This document shows positions 1-22,094 of a DNA stretch of 64,000 nt, piece after piece (the first letter of the stretch is position 1; the number at the start of each line of letters is the position of its first letter). Position numbers and translations under genes: made by a program. Source of the stretch: Progne subis subis. Lineage: Eukaryota; Chordata; Aves; Passeriformes; Hirundinidae. The notes beneath the pieces were generated by a model, which made no database searches, was not told where the DNA came from, and saw only the letters and a program-made list of their open reading frames with translations. Location of the stretch: the NCBI GenBank assembly GCA_022316685.1, contig JAKJHU010000016.1, positions 1,364,001 to 1,428,000 of the forward strand, read 5' to 3'.

Positions 1-7474
<7,474 letters not shown>

Positions 7475-7559
7475 GAATCTGCAGCCTATAATGCTGTTAA
7501 TGCTCTTCACTCAGCCTATGGTGTAAGATACAGATATGGCCCTGCATCCAGCACTTTGT
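7475..7559 (+). CDS. CPA6: CPA6 penultimate coding exon
   Basis: This 85-bp exon lies between a CAG acceptor (7472-7474) and a GTAAGT donor (7560). It starts in phase 0 with GAA TCT GCA and encodes 28 residues beginning [20 protein letters not shown] and ending YGPASSTL. The single remaining base T joins AT of the next exon to make the tyrosine codon equivalent to CPA1 Tyr248, the mobile active-site tyrosine. The intron therefore interrupts a catalytic-site codon. The sequence matches CPA6 well, with no stops. Confidence 0.95.
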
Positions 7560-9067
<1,508 letters not shown>

Positions 9068-10092
9068 GATGGATTTCTAGGGGCTGGAAGTAAACATTTT
9101 ACTCCTAGTGCTGATGCCTTTCAGTGTATTCAGTTGCCACTCTAAGTCTGGCCACTTCCCATTAGCGTTCTAGAAGCTAATGGGAAATGTCATACTGTTT
9201 CTGCCAAACTTAGTGGAAAATGGAAAAAAATCATTCATCATCTGCTCTTCCAAAGTCCATAAAGTTGATATACTAACTTAGTTACCAGTTTGGTGCAAAA
9301 TAGTTTCTTCTTTTTGCTATAAAACTTTAATTCTGCAATTTCAGTGAGGCCGGTTCTAAAAACTGCCACTTCCAGGCAGTTTCAGGCCATGCACCTTTCC
9401 CTAACATGAAGACTTCCCATGGGGTCTCTTGAACCAAGGGATAAAGTTTACATTAATGTAAATATACCCTGTACCCTGTGACCCAACAGATGCCTGTATC
9501 TACAGCAATAAATGCCTTATAGTGGTAGCTGGCTGCACTGCAAGTGGCAGTGTGGCTTCCTTCTGCGTGTATACGTACATACTTACATATATGCACTTTT
9601 GTGATTTTTTTTTTTTTTTCATATTATGCAATAATTTGAACCAAGGTTTCTTTTAACTGTTCAGAGAAATCTACTTCCAAATGTATATAATTGGAGTGGA
9701 CTCAAAATCAACACAGTGTCTTTGAAAATATAACTTTCCTTGTGATGAAGAATTATAATGAAATACTATTGAGGTAGATAGTTTTCTGCTTCATGGAGAG
9801 ACAAAGCAACTTCCCATTACTTGGAACCTGAAGCTGGCAGTCGACTGGTGAATTTGGGCTCTGCTGTAGACAGTGACTGCCCATTTCCACGAGCCAAGGA
9901 TTTAGCCTTAAGCTGTAATTAACTGATGTTTTATTTATCAATATTCTTGCAGTGACTTCTGTAGCTCTTTGGCTATGTGGCTCTTCTTCCTGGAAGTTGT
10001 ATTTTTTTGCATGTTTTAAAGGAATTAATAAATTTTTAATGGGTTCTTAAGCGAGCCAGAGGTGAAGGTAGAAGCCTTACAGCTGAAATAAA
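9068..10092 (+). other. CPA6: CPA6 3' UTR and candidate poly(A) signals
   Basis: The 3' untranslated region begins after the TGA at 9065-9067. Canonical AATAAA hexamers occur at 9507-9512, 10027-10032 and 10087-10092. The first is followed within about 30-80 bases by a GT-rich stretch, as expected of a cleavage-stimulation element, so I favour it as the proximal site. Further AATAAA copies in AT-rich DNA beyond 10200 may be chance. The actual transcript end cannot be decided from sequence alone. Confidence 0.5.
9507..9512 (+). terminator. CPA6: Proximal CPA6 polyadenylation signal (candidate)
   Basis: This is the first canonical AATAAA downstream of the CPA6 stop codon, about 440 bases into the 3' UTR. 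A G/T-rich region follows at about 9530-9600. The placement and downstream element are typical, but use is inferred. Confidence 0.5.
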
Positions 10093-13000
10093 GTGAATGA
10101 GCACTATGTTTGGAAGAATAATGAAAGCACAGAGAAGATAGTAACATGTTGTGGGATTTTTAGTACTTTTAAAATACTAATTTTTTTATCTTATTATATC
10201 TGCAGAAGTATATATTTACTTTATGAATTTTGATATTAATCTTTTGCCATTACATATAAACTAAAACATAATTGTTAATAAAATTGTCAAAGACACTTTA
10301 AGTATTCTTCATATTTTACTTAAGTGTTAAAACTTTAGTTCAAGTATGTAACAATTTTACCTATCTGTAAAACATTCCTGATGCTAAGGATGGAGAATTA
10401 AAAAAAACCTACATCCTGTCTAAACAGACACATGAACTTTGCAAACAGGCAATCTTTATAAGTCTTATAAGGGAAGTATTGTATTTAATTAAGAATATCA
10501 TCGTTTTCTGGACTGCAAAAGGCAATCAGTGAGCAAAGATAACAGAATTGCATTCTATTTGTCTAACATTTTGTTAATAAATGTGTTTATTTTACACAAG
10601 TTTCTGAAGGCTTGTTCAGATTTGTTTAATTCAGTTTTGTTTGAATAACTTAAGTTTCTATTCTGGTTTATTAAATGTCATGGGGACAGAAGCCCTCGAA
10701 ATAGTAATTTCCAGTTGCTTATGACCATAACCATTAAATATTTTGAAGACAGCAATAACTGTCTTTTGCTATGCACATATTCCTGACCAATGGCCTTGAT
10801 AGTGGTGTGAATGATTAGCACCAATCATTATGTGGTATTCTGAATTTAGGTGAAAAGATTGAACTTACTACAAAGACATAAGAGACTGAAGAAGAGATGA
10901 ATGAGGGATGTCTAATTAGCATGAGGCAAAATTACCTCTGAGTTGCTACAGCACGGTCCAGGAGCAACCAGATTCTTATGTGATGGTTTGATTCCTGCTC
11001 GCAGTCCAGTAGTTCATCATGTGAAGTATTTCAGCTTTATTCTTGTACCATTACAACTCCTCTGGTAATGAAAAGTAATTGAACTCTTGGAACAAGAAAG
11101 GGAAACAAACAAATATCCTCCTTTAGGTACCAAAAGGACCTAACATTTTAGACTTAGTTGACCTTCTTGGACAGAAATAACTGCAAGTATTCTTAGATTT
11201 ATCTAAGAAGCTTTGACATTTAGAGGTACTTGATATCAAACCCTTTCCATGAATAAAGCTACTCACTAGTATATAGATGGACTTTGCTTGAATACTATGT
11301 ATGACATGCAACTAAGAACTCTGAGCTGAGTTTTGAAGACCTATTCAGGGTAACTTAATGTCCCATAGCTGAAAACAAGTGTCAACAGTCTCTGAGCCCT
11401 TTAATTTCAGGGCCATTAAAGCTAGTGGAAAGACAGTCACTAGGAAAGAACAAACCCTGTTTCCTGAATTAAATTTTTGTAAGATAATTTTTCAGCAAAA
11501 GAGTGATTCTAAATGGAGTATTTTACCCTAAGGAAAAGACTAATGGCAGCCAGCTATTTGGATATGAAATAATACAGCTTTTGTGACTTATGTTACTTCT
11601 CAAGAACAGCTCTTTTTGATTTCTGTAATTGCTTGCTCCTCCTCCCTTTGTATTTTTCAGCAATTTTTACAGGATAACAGAATTGAAAGCTGGTTTTGAG
11701 AAAAGTGAATTTATTTTATGATCATAGGTACAATTTATCATTCAACACAATAAAAAGTACATGAACAGCAAAACAGTGTTTAGTAACCCAGCAGACAAAA
11801 TCATATATATAGTGATTATGTGAAATTCAAAAGTTACACTTCCATTGATTATTCATAGAATAATTACAACCACTTCTGTAACTTGGAAAACAACATTGTT
11901 CCCTTTTTTAACAGCTTTTAATTTTTACAAACAAACCCCTGAGATTAATTAATATGAACAAAACAGGTCCATGCCTCTTCAAATCACCCTTCCCAAAACC
12001 AAGTATTACATTATATATATTACAACAAGTATTGCAAGTATTAAACCATCATTCATAAATTGATAAAAAATTGTTTTTGGAGGTCAAACCTTGCATAAAG
12101 ACCACTGCTGATGGCTGAAGCTCCTTGTTATTTTCCAGAAGTTGCTTCAGAAAGGTCAGTTTATTTGGTCACTCGTAAAGCCTATGGAAAACTGCAATTC
12201 CTTTCTGAGAACTGCGATACCTTTTCCAAAATTTGAATTGGAAGAGTCCAAATGACCTTGCATGCCAACATGCATTTATATCCAAAGCCATTTATATCCA
12301 GAATTATATCTGCTTGTCTATAGGAAACAGCATTGGGCAGATTTAGCTGCCTACTCAAGGACTGCACAAAATAGCCATTGATGGACAAGACTGTGTCTAA
12401 TTCTTACGGCTGGGAAGAAAGCTTTGTATTTCCTATTAAAAATAAGTTGATATTCAACTGCTCCAGTTTATTTCTGTTGAACAATCCTTTCACTTTTTTA
12501 TATTTACATTCATTTTAATGGCATCATTTAAAGAATAAATGGTAGGGTAGCATGGGTAGTGTAATAAGAACTTTTGTAAGCACTTTGACTTTTCCTTTGG
12601 TTGTGCAAAACTGCTGTATCATTTCCATAGTTCACTGTTTTGTATGTACAGTCACATTGTCTCACACATGTGTTCATGTTTTTGAATTCCATGCCTAAAA
12701 GCCACATATTGTCATCTTCAAGCAGTTCTTCAGTGATGGTAAAACACCAGAACAATATCTCAGATGCACAGAGATACAACTATTGTTCTGCTGTAGAAAA
12801 CAGAATAAGAGAACAGAAATTTAAATAAATTACAGAAAGATTTTTTAAATATAAACCCTGTGGCATTAGATATACTTCTTAAAAAATACTTTAAATGCTC
12901 ACGACAAAAAATAATTTGTAAATTTGTTGGAAATTTAAAAGTCCTCTGTCCACGGAAAATGTAGATTATTTGCCATGTGCTTAATGTATGCCTTACTCTC

Positions 13001-16000
13001 ATAATTATTCAGGATAAAATATTCAGGTCCAAACAGCTGTAATTACCTTCTCTTTCATTGTGTAGGAGAGCTGCCTTCTGAGTGACTGCATCGATCTTCC
13101 AGCCCTGTCAGCACCACCAAGTCAGGAGTACTGATGCTGTTGGTGGGTCTGCCTTGGGGGAAGTGGAAAACTCCAGAGTGGTTTTCACTCTTCTTGGCTG
13201 AACGTGCCTGTCACCCCAAGCACGATGTGCTGGTTGAGCAGCTTGTCAGAAAGTCACAGCCTTATGCTGCTCTTGGTGCCAAAAGAGCCTGCCTTAACAA
13301 CAAGGTCTTCCATTAACATCTGCAAATTTGGGAACTAGCAGTGAGCTAACACATGATTCTCTTTAGAAAACTATGTTTAGGGCAAGGACATTGAGAACAG
13401 GGAAATCTTTAGTCCCTGAATACTTGTCCTTGCCTGACAGGCAGGAGCAGTCAAGCAGAAAGTGTCAAGTCTCTCCACTTGTACAGTGGACCTTCAAGCC
13501 CTCTCGTGAGAGACCACATCAAGCACAGTAGGGCTTACCCTCGGATTCAGACATCAGGGAATGGACTCATAAATAGTAGATTCAAATGTTAATTTAAAAA
13601 ATCTGCCACTGTCCTCAGCCCTGCAGAAAGCATATTTTGCCTGTGACAAGGAATACCCATCCATTGCCATAAAAATGTGGGGTAATATATTCCATCAGTC
13701 CTGCCTTCTCTGAAAGTCCAGCCACTTCAGCACTGTTTGGCCTTTTTGAAAAAGACATGTGGCAGAATAGCCATAACAATGAAATATTTTAAATTACCCC
13801 CAGGCCTATAGGAGCATATACTTTATAGAAAATAATAGATAACAGCTTCTGAAATAAATATTGTGGTATGACTTAGTCTTTTTCACTATGATGTGTCAGG
13901 CTATTCCCCTGCACACCAGGATGGATCAATGCTGGGAGGAGTGTCTCTTTTTTTAACCAGTTAATGAAACTTTTTTCCCAATTCTGAGCAGAATTAGGCC
14001 TGAAAATACATAAACAGGTAAGAGTCAGATAAAGTAGTATTTTAAAAAGAGGATTTTAAATTTTCTTGAAAATAATGCAGCTGTTAAAATCACAGCCATA
14101 GTTTTCAGGTGGCTTATTGTTTTCAGCATGTCATAACTGGGAAAAAACCATTTATAGCAGCCTTGAAAGCTGAGCAGAGATGACTGATCTACTCACTGTT
14201 TAATTTCCTTTATTTCATTTTGCTTTGTTTCTAGATTGAGAAAATCTGTTGATTGGGCTGAATTGATGGAGTACAGTCAAAAAGCTGAGTGTAAAGGATT
14301 TTTCTGTGCCTAATGAGCTAGAAATAGCTACTTAAAAAAAAAAAAAAAAAGAAAAGAAAAGTAGCTTTGTCAATTTAAATTCTTTATGTAGACATTGCTT
14401 TACACTGCTTGAATCAAATTATCACATTCATAGAGATGGTTTGGAAAGATCTATTGTTATTTTGTCGTGAGCCAGCCAGTTTTCTAAGGGTTAAAATAGT
14501 GACATGTCTACTAGTGTGGTAGGAGAACCTGCTCTTTGGCCTTGACAGCACAGAATCTGTACTTGAGCTTTCCCTAACAGGACAAATTTGCTCTATCATG
14601 CTGCATGCACCTTCATTTTTCTCCCTCCATTTCAAAAAAGAAGCGAATACTGTCTGTCAGTGACAATTTCAGGCTATAAAAGAGCCTAATTTTTGGTACT
14701 AAATTTAAAACATGAACCTGTTAACATGTGTGAACTTCCCCACTTACCTACGCAGAGCCATTCACACACAAACACTGTGTCTGGCTGCACCACATGTACT
14801 GTGTGATGGTTTATATAATGGTGTAGCTGCAATTCTTGGGAACCACAGGGCTGCTGATGGCAGGCAGCATGGGTTCAGCATCTCTCCTCTGCCTGCTGGA
14901 AGCGCACTTAAGTTCAGCTCGTCTGGCCAGTTCCCTGAAAGCCCTTTGACACTATTTCACTGCTCTAACACAGGAAGTTCTCACTTCTGCTCCAATGTGT
15001 CTCTGTGGGTTACCAGCCACTGCTGTTAACACACCATCTACAAGCTCCCCTCATGGGCCAAACACTTTGTGCTGCACCCTACAGAGCTCAGAGGTTGGGT
15101 TTTGCTCTTCTGAACATTAGGGCAGAGGCTGTGGGGGGGTATTATGCCCCCTACTCCAGATGTGTATTGCATCCCAGAAAGTTTTCATTACCTTGTGTGT
15201 AATGAAGAAGGTCCTATACCATTGCTCAGAGTGAACAAAGCAATGTTGAGACTGTGCCTGGAAGACCTGGAAGTGTTAAGGAGAACACTGGAGAGCCTAC
15301 AGGTCCATACTAACTGCCACCAGGATTTTTGGAACTGCTTCAGCCCGTGAACAATTCTTCTATATATTAACCATTTGAAGGAATACATTTTCAAAATGGT
15401 AACTTAAGAGGAAAAAAAGCCCTTATCTTACACACATTATAGATTTTCTTTTTAAGTTTTTGTATTTATTTTAATGAGGTTTATTTTGTGAGAAATCAAG
15501 TCTTTTCCAAGAAGCTGAGTAGAAATAACGTGAAGTTGCTGTCATGCTGAAGGCTGTTTAGAGAGCCAGTAGATGCAGTCCACTACCTGTCAAATACACA
15601 CTTCCCAACACTGCAGATAATAAGTGCAACCTTCAGCAGAGGCCTCAGCAGAGACCTCACTGCAAACATGTCTAAAGACCAGGATATTCCTCAGACAGCA
15701 GTGTTGATGCAGACTGGCTCTTCTACAACACTCTCCTCTGGAGCTGAGAGTTGGAACATCACATTTTCACAGCTGTCAGGACTGCAATTTAAAAAAAAAC
15801 AAACATTAGTCTGTGGCAGAGTTTTAACAGAGAAAGAAAGGTCTCTGCACAGCACCAGGGAAGGGCTCCTTTGCTGGTGTGCCTGGCTGTGGATCCACTG
15901 GCACCCAGCCCATCAAAAACAGGGTTGTTTGAAATTGATGGAATCGCTGTCTTGTTTTTCTTTTGCCTTTATGAAAATCATAAACAACCCATTGGTGCTA

Positions 16001-19000
16001 AAGTCTGAATATGCACAAAAATAACTCTTTCCCATTTAGATGTCTGTTGAAGGTCACACTAAAAGGTGATTTCTTAAAAATTCCTTTTTGTATTCAGCAA
16101 TTTCCATTCTGTTGAAAACAAACAGTATGTACATAAGGGAAAAAAATAATCCCAAAAGACAAATGATTATTGGAAAGTTTTATCCAAAACTATACCAAGT
16201 ACAGTTATGTACCATGTTCATGGCCTAATTCTGAATGCACAGAGCCAAGGTGGGACATCTGGAGTATGTTTTCTATTTTCACTTGTTATCAGGACTAAAA
16301 ATAAGGGCAAAGGACAGAAGTCTGTAACATGGAATAGAGGAAAAGTCCAAATTAAGTAGCAAGACTATGTCCTAAGAGAAGCAGAGATTAACTAGTATAA
16401 AAAGGCATTTTTATCTTTAACCAGGAATAAAATCATTGAAGCACCAATACTTTAGAAAAATGAAAGAAAATAATGCTGAATAATGCTGATGTTTGAAAAA
16501 TCCAGAGCTGCTGGGTCAGATTGAGAGAGTGAACAGCTATCTGTGACTAAACAGAGAGAGTGAACAGCTATCTGTGACTAAACAGGTAGAAGAACAAAAC
16601 TTAGAAAAAAATGGCAAACAAGCAAAGATTAATCATTTTACGTTGAATGACACTCTCTGAGGAGTATAAAAATAACTTCATCCTGCATAAGTAAAGTAAA
16701 CAGATACTGCCAGGATTATTTCTAAAAGTAACAAGCACAGAAGACGAGATGGACAATAAAATTAAGATAATAACTTCTCTCTTCATCTGATGGTGTCAAA
16801 GCCCATAATCAAGCTTCTTTTACCTAAAAAATTACCTGTCTTTGGAGTACACCCATGGGGAGAGTGTTGATTAATATTCAGTGACCTTGTGACATATTTT
16901 TGGTGTATGTGGATATTAGGAAGAGGTAAAAGGTATGTATCTAGTATTGCTTACTACCTTACTTGGCAATACCAGTGTTCCCCCCCTCCACGCAAGTTTG
17001 CACTTTACCTCTCCAACTGTACATGTGGATAAAGCCTAACACAGCCAAGCCAGATTGGTAGCTGCTGTGTGCAGAAGCAGAGCAGTGGATTCCATACAGA
17101 AGCAGCAGAAGTTGTCTGCATTATATTCAGGGAGTAGTTCCACAAGGGAACATGCGTAATTGTAAAAAGAACCACGTAGCTCCTATAAGGCACTGGAAAC
17201 TAAAAGAGGGTTAAGATGAGCTTCCTCTATGGAAAGCCTCACTTGCCATAAAATTCATCAAAATATTGATCCCACTGCATAGTAGAAGTGCATTTTCCTT
17301 CCACTTCTCTTTAAACACCCACAAGGCCACACAATGACAATTCTTCTCAATTCTCCTGCATTTCAATGGACTTTCATAAGTACACAGCTTTTCAAGAACA
17401 GATTGATACCATGGTTGGATAGGATAAAGTTGCAGCACAACCAGTATGCAGTATGAAATTAAAGATGCAATAAATTCCAAGCAGAAAGCAGCATTGCAAC
17501 ACAGGAGATGAGACTTACACAGGAATGTTTCTAAGGAAGCCTTTCTTAGGCTTCCCTAAATCTTGACAATGTGTGTCTATTTAAATCACACTTCATGCTC
17601 AGATTCACTGGAGTACAGGAGTCAAGGCTGCAAGGAATGCTAAAACTATTGGATATGTATCATTTTACTTGCCATTCAGTGTGGGAAATTATTTTAACAC
17701 AGCCAGAGTAAGTCTATTTGCCTAATATATACCTATTTTAAGAAGGAACAATAAATAATCCTTAAACTCTGCAAATTTGTTATACAAAAGAATATAACAT
17801 ATTAAGGCTTACACATGTAAATCGTGAACTCTCTCTGTACTTCACATTAGGCGTTCCCTGACAATTACATACACCACCATAAAAAACATCCAAACCTTTT
17901 ACAGCACAGTTAGTGTATTTCAGCATATTGACAAAACCTGGCAATAATCCTACAGCCAAAAGCTTTACTTCAGATTTCTGAGAATCTTAGTAAATCTACC
18001 CATTCTTATGTGTCAGATAAAAAAAAAAAAAAACAGGCACCCTCCTGCTGGGCCACAGTAATGCAGGATACTAAAGAACAAAGAGGTGTCAGAGTTATAT
18101 AGGCTTACCAATGCTGCCCTTCACCTTCTGGTTTTCTGTATTCATTCTCTGGGGTGGCAAGCCTCAACTTTCATCTGTCTGGGAGAAAAAATTCATGATT
18201 TTTCTGCTCTGAAGGTGGGATTTAACTCATCTGACTTCAGTGTCAAAGCTATTTATCTAAACTAAATCGACTTGGTTCCCTCTGCAGTTGGTAGAGAAAA
18301 ATAAAGGATGTAGTGGATGATAGGTCACATCTACCTGAGACTTGGTGCCATTGGTCCTGCATGAGTTACTCATTAGATGTTAGTCTTTTTGCATAGCAAG
18401 GGTCAGCCTATGGTCTTAAAAATAAATGTTATTTATTTTAGCTATAATTATTTGCCTAACAGAAAATAATGTCCATGTAATCAGCAAACTATCTAGATGT
18501 ATTTCTGTCACATAGCTTTAACTCAGGCAGCCCTAATTTATTCAGCCACCACAAGTGAAGCCTGGCATCTTTCAGGTGCTGTGGACCATGAATGCTTCTC
18601 CTTTTTTGTCTCTCATGTCTCTTTTAATCCCACCTGCTGTTTTTGTTACTCTACATTCACATTTCATTTCTTGTCCTTTTATTTTGCTGGAGAGAGAGCC
18701 AAAAATGTATAAATAACAATTAGCCATCTAACACTAATCTAATGAGTTAGCTGCTTGGTGAATTCTTTTTTTCCTGGACAGATTTTTTAGAAGTCAAACA
18801 AACGCTATTATACAGAATACAGACAATACCAAAGACACGCAGTATACCAGTACCTGAATAATCAAACAATGCAGAGTATTTAGATTCTATCGTAAGACAG
18901 TTCCAAATCTGTCACTGAAAATAGCAAATTCTAGGACTGTTAAGACCTTATGGATTTTACCCCAGCAGCTGCCTGGATGTCAGCTGCCTGCTGAATCCAT

Positions 19001-20542
19001 AGTAAACACCCCTGAAAATAGTCAGTATCCTCTGTAAATTATCTCTTTTTCTTGTTTCTGACATTTAAAGGACACTGAGTGTAAAGTGAAAATGTTATCT
19101 AATTTTACGTTATAAGAATGTATAAGAGCTCCATGTTTGATGCAAATTATCAGTAATGCAGACTAGTGAACAAATAGTCAAAGTAAGCTATAACCTCTTC
19201 AGCTTCCCCCTGCAAAACCAATCTTTTTCTTGTAAAAGTCAATACCTTCATTAGAAAAAAAACTCACTGAGTTTTTTGTGAGCAAGTAAAATAAAATGCA
19301 GTCACAGGCTGATGGTAAAACATTTATCAGGATTGTATGTGTGAAATAAATAACTTTCTAGTAAATGATGTAGTAAAAGCAACCTCAGAATTTATGCACA
19401 GAACTAGTGACTACAGATTTTTGTATTCTGTGATTTTTTAATTAATGGTTTTGCAATTAATGCAATAAAATGTATGTTTGCAAATACACCGGACTGTTTT
19501 AATACTATATTTCACAGAGCGACCACATTTACCAAATATGCACAAATAAGCAAAGCTTGCCTATAAAACATTGCTGTTATCTCTTGGATTTTTCAACCAG
19601 AGCACAGTCAGCTTCCATAGAGGGCTCACACCTCTTTCAAAGGACACAACCTCATTCTTATACAGTACATTGTGAATTTAAAGCAAATTTGCATTTTAAT
19701 CTATCTTTGATACAGCACCAGAGTAAAAAGTGAAAATGGGAACTTACACCTCCACAAACTTGGAGAAAATTCCTATGGGGTCTAATGTGATATGAATACC
19801 TCAAATTGCTATTATAAAGTAATGCACAATTGTATACCTTCCTTTATATATTTCTCCATGAACAATTATGTTTTAGGATTAAGGCAGCTATCTTGAAGGT
19901 GCCCTACATACTGCTGCACCAAAAAAGACAGAAATTCCAGGTGCTCACGCTAAATGTTCTGGTTTCTAAGTGTCCACACCTGGACTGACCATGTGAGAGA
20001 GCTCACTGCCAGCATGCTTCATTTTGAAAAACTGCACCCTATTGCATCCTTCTTAGATCTGTGTTCATGCCATTTGTGCACATTGTTATCCTTGTTATTA
20101 TATCCTTCTGCATTATTTCTCTTCTAGAATGGTGAGCAAAAGAGAAGCAATGTGCTGACAAGAGCTTAAACCAGGGAAAGTTCAGGAAGGAGAAACTAAT
20201 GAACAGAAGTGGTTTGTCAGGGGAGTATTTTAAGGATGACACTGTCAGCAATCCAGAGGCATGACCCCCATCCTATGCAGACCAAGTAGATGAATTCAAA
20301 CTCCATGCTATAATCTGCTATTAAATCAATGTAGCTTAACTTTTATTGCTAAATGTATCTAGTCCCTGAGCTAGCCAAGGAAGTAAGTTTGGTCCAGTTA
20401 TATATAAAACACCATAAGGATTATCATTAGCATTGATTTGTACTGTTAGGTATCTATGACAAGGACCCTGTAGAACTATCTGCTGCATATCTCACAAACT
20501 ATGATAAATGAGATTTGTACCAGCCCAACAATGTTTGTTTGA
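10093..20542. other. Intergenic region between CPA6 and the ERVL-like LTR
   Basis: About 10.4 kb of AT-rich DNA. I see no convincing exon, RNA gene or full-length mobile element. Minor items are a 17-A run at 14334-14350 and a perfect 31-bp tandem duplication at 16523-16584. The longest open frame, 118 codons at 15668-16024, has no recognisable domain. Unannotated 3' UTR extension of CPA6 could reach into the left end. Confidence 0.6.
16523..16584. repeat. Perfect 31-bp tandem duplication (two copies)
   Basis: Two identical 31-base units lie back to back (16523-16553 and 16554-16584), each starting GAGAGAGTGAACAGC. The absence of any mismatch suggests a recent duplication or a polymorphic minisatellite seed. 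No coding potential is apparent. Confidence 0.95.
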
Positions 20543-22094
20543 CTTTCTGTCATGGGTTAGTACAGTTTGTTTTTTTAGTTATAGAAGAATGTAGAATAAT
20601 TCTCCAGGTCAGGACCTGGGAATTGCTTTAGAAAAGACAGGGACCTATCAGAGAGTTAGTTGGAATATTGGCTTCTATTCTGACCACTGAAAATTGTTGG
20701 CTACGACTTTGGGAAGTACCATTTAAAACCCCTTGATTTCCTGTAGGTGGGTCTTCTTTCTTCTTTCGTTTGGCCAGAGAGAGACAGGTAACATTGAGTT
20801 GGGCCTGCTGCTCCCCCCTTTTTGGGGGGGTAGCTGGCCTGAGGCCTGGCTGGATTCCATCAGCTTCCAGGTGAAGGGGGGGAAGGAGAGGTTGCTGCTT
20901 CACAACAGCTACTTTCTCTAAACTTCCCTGGAGCAGGGAGAGATCTCTGCCAGGCCCCTGATAAGAGCTATGGGCACCATTTGGGCCGAGGCCACCCCAA
21001 TTTACACCAAGGGGTGGGCTGAGAAGGCATTTCTGATCCTGCCTGGGTTTTTTTGTGATTCTGGACTGCCCGGGTGCTCTGATTTCTGATGTTTCTGTGA
21101 GTTCTTCCTCACCAGCGTGGCCTTGAACATCTAATACCACGAGCTACAGAGGGGCAGACAAAGACTCTGAGCAGATTTAACCCTTTCCTAGCAACATTAA
21201 GCTTCCAGAGCTTGGCCCTTCTCTGTGAGAGTAAGAAAGGACAGAGTGAACATAAAGAAAAAAAACCAGCATGAAGTCAGTAGAGCAAGAATGAAAAGAC
21301 TATTAGGACAGAGGGTTGAAGAGGTGGTTGTTCCATTCTTACTTGAGCTGTAGACATGAACTCTATATTTAGATCATTCCTTTAAATCATGAGAAAGATA
21401 TGCATTTGGGGAGATGATTGTTTTAATTTGTGTGTAGATTTGAGCAAACGTGTTTGTGATGGACTAATTAATATTAATCTTATAAGATGCTTGAACAGAG
21501 ACAAAGATGAGAAGCTCTCTGTGCCAGTGAAGAAGTGAGAAGATATCTCTGTACCTTGAGATAAAGGATCCTTTGCTTTAGAGTTATTCATCTTTAAAAG
21601 TGAATACCCCAGTATGCAAAAGTCTCAGACCCATGATCCATAAGCAGCTTGGGGACCTGCTAATGGGAGGAGTCACAAAGGCAAGTTTCTCCAGGCGGTT
21701 GTTTTTGTCACAGTTAAAAAACCCACAAGAGAACTGTTCTAAGTTGTCAGTGGGATCCATGACTCTAAGAGAGACTCTTCCCCTAAAGAACTGATGAAAG
21801 ACTATTATCAAATAGTGAAACTGACTGAAGATTACAAGTTTTGTCTCTTTATGTTGTTTTGTAGGAAAGTTAACAGTTTGTAAGAGGAGAGAAGAGTGTT
21901 TTTGGAGTTTCATTCTGTTTTGTTTTACTTTTTTTTCCCCAACTTTTTTTTCCTATTCTTTTAGTGTGTGTGTCAATAAAACTGTTTGTTCATTTTTAAG
22001 GTTGAGCCTGCTTTGTTTTTCTCCTAGTCTCTCTCCCACAGAAAGAGTAAGTACTAAGACCAGAATTTAGTGAACGTGAAACCATTATACTTTC
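20543..22094 (+). mobile_element. Solo LTR, ERVL-like, 1542 bp with 5-bp target duplication
   Basis: The element at 20548-22089 starts TGTCATGGGTTA and ends ACCATTATA. Its outer eight bases form an imperfect inverted repeat (TGTCATGG against CCATTATA, 6 of 8 pairing), so the final TA probably derives from CA. It is flanked by the direct repeat CTTTC at 20543-20547 and 22090-22094; 5 bp is the usual duplication size for class III (ERVL) elements. A canonical AATAAA at 21975-21980 lies about 110 bases from the 3' end, where an LTR should polyadenylate, which sets the + orientation. No gag, pol or env sequence lies next to it, so it is a solo LTR left after recombination. The antisense open frame inside it is not a gene. 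The family name is inferred from structure. Confidence 0.65.

Noticed and set aside
20628..21140. 170-codon minus-strand open frame
   Set aside because: It lies wholly inside the solo LTR and shows no known domain, so it is treated as chance.
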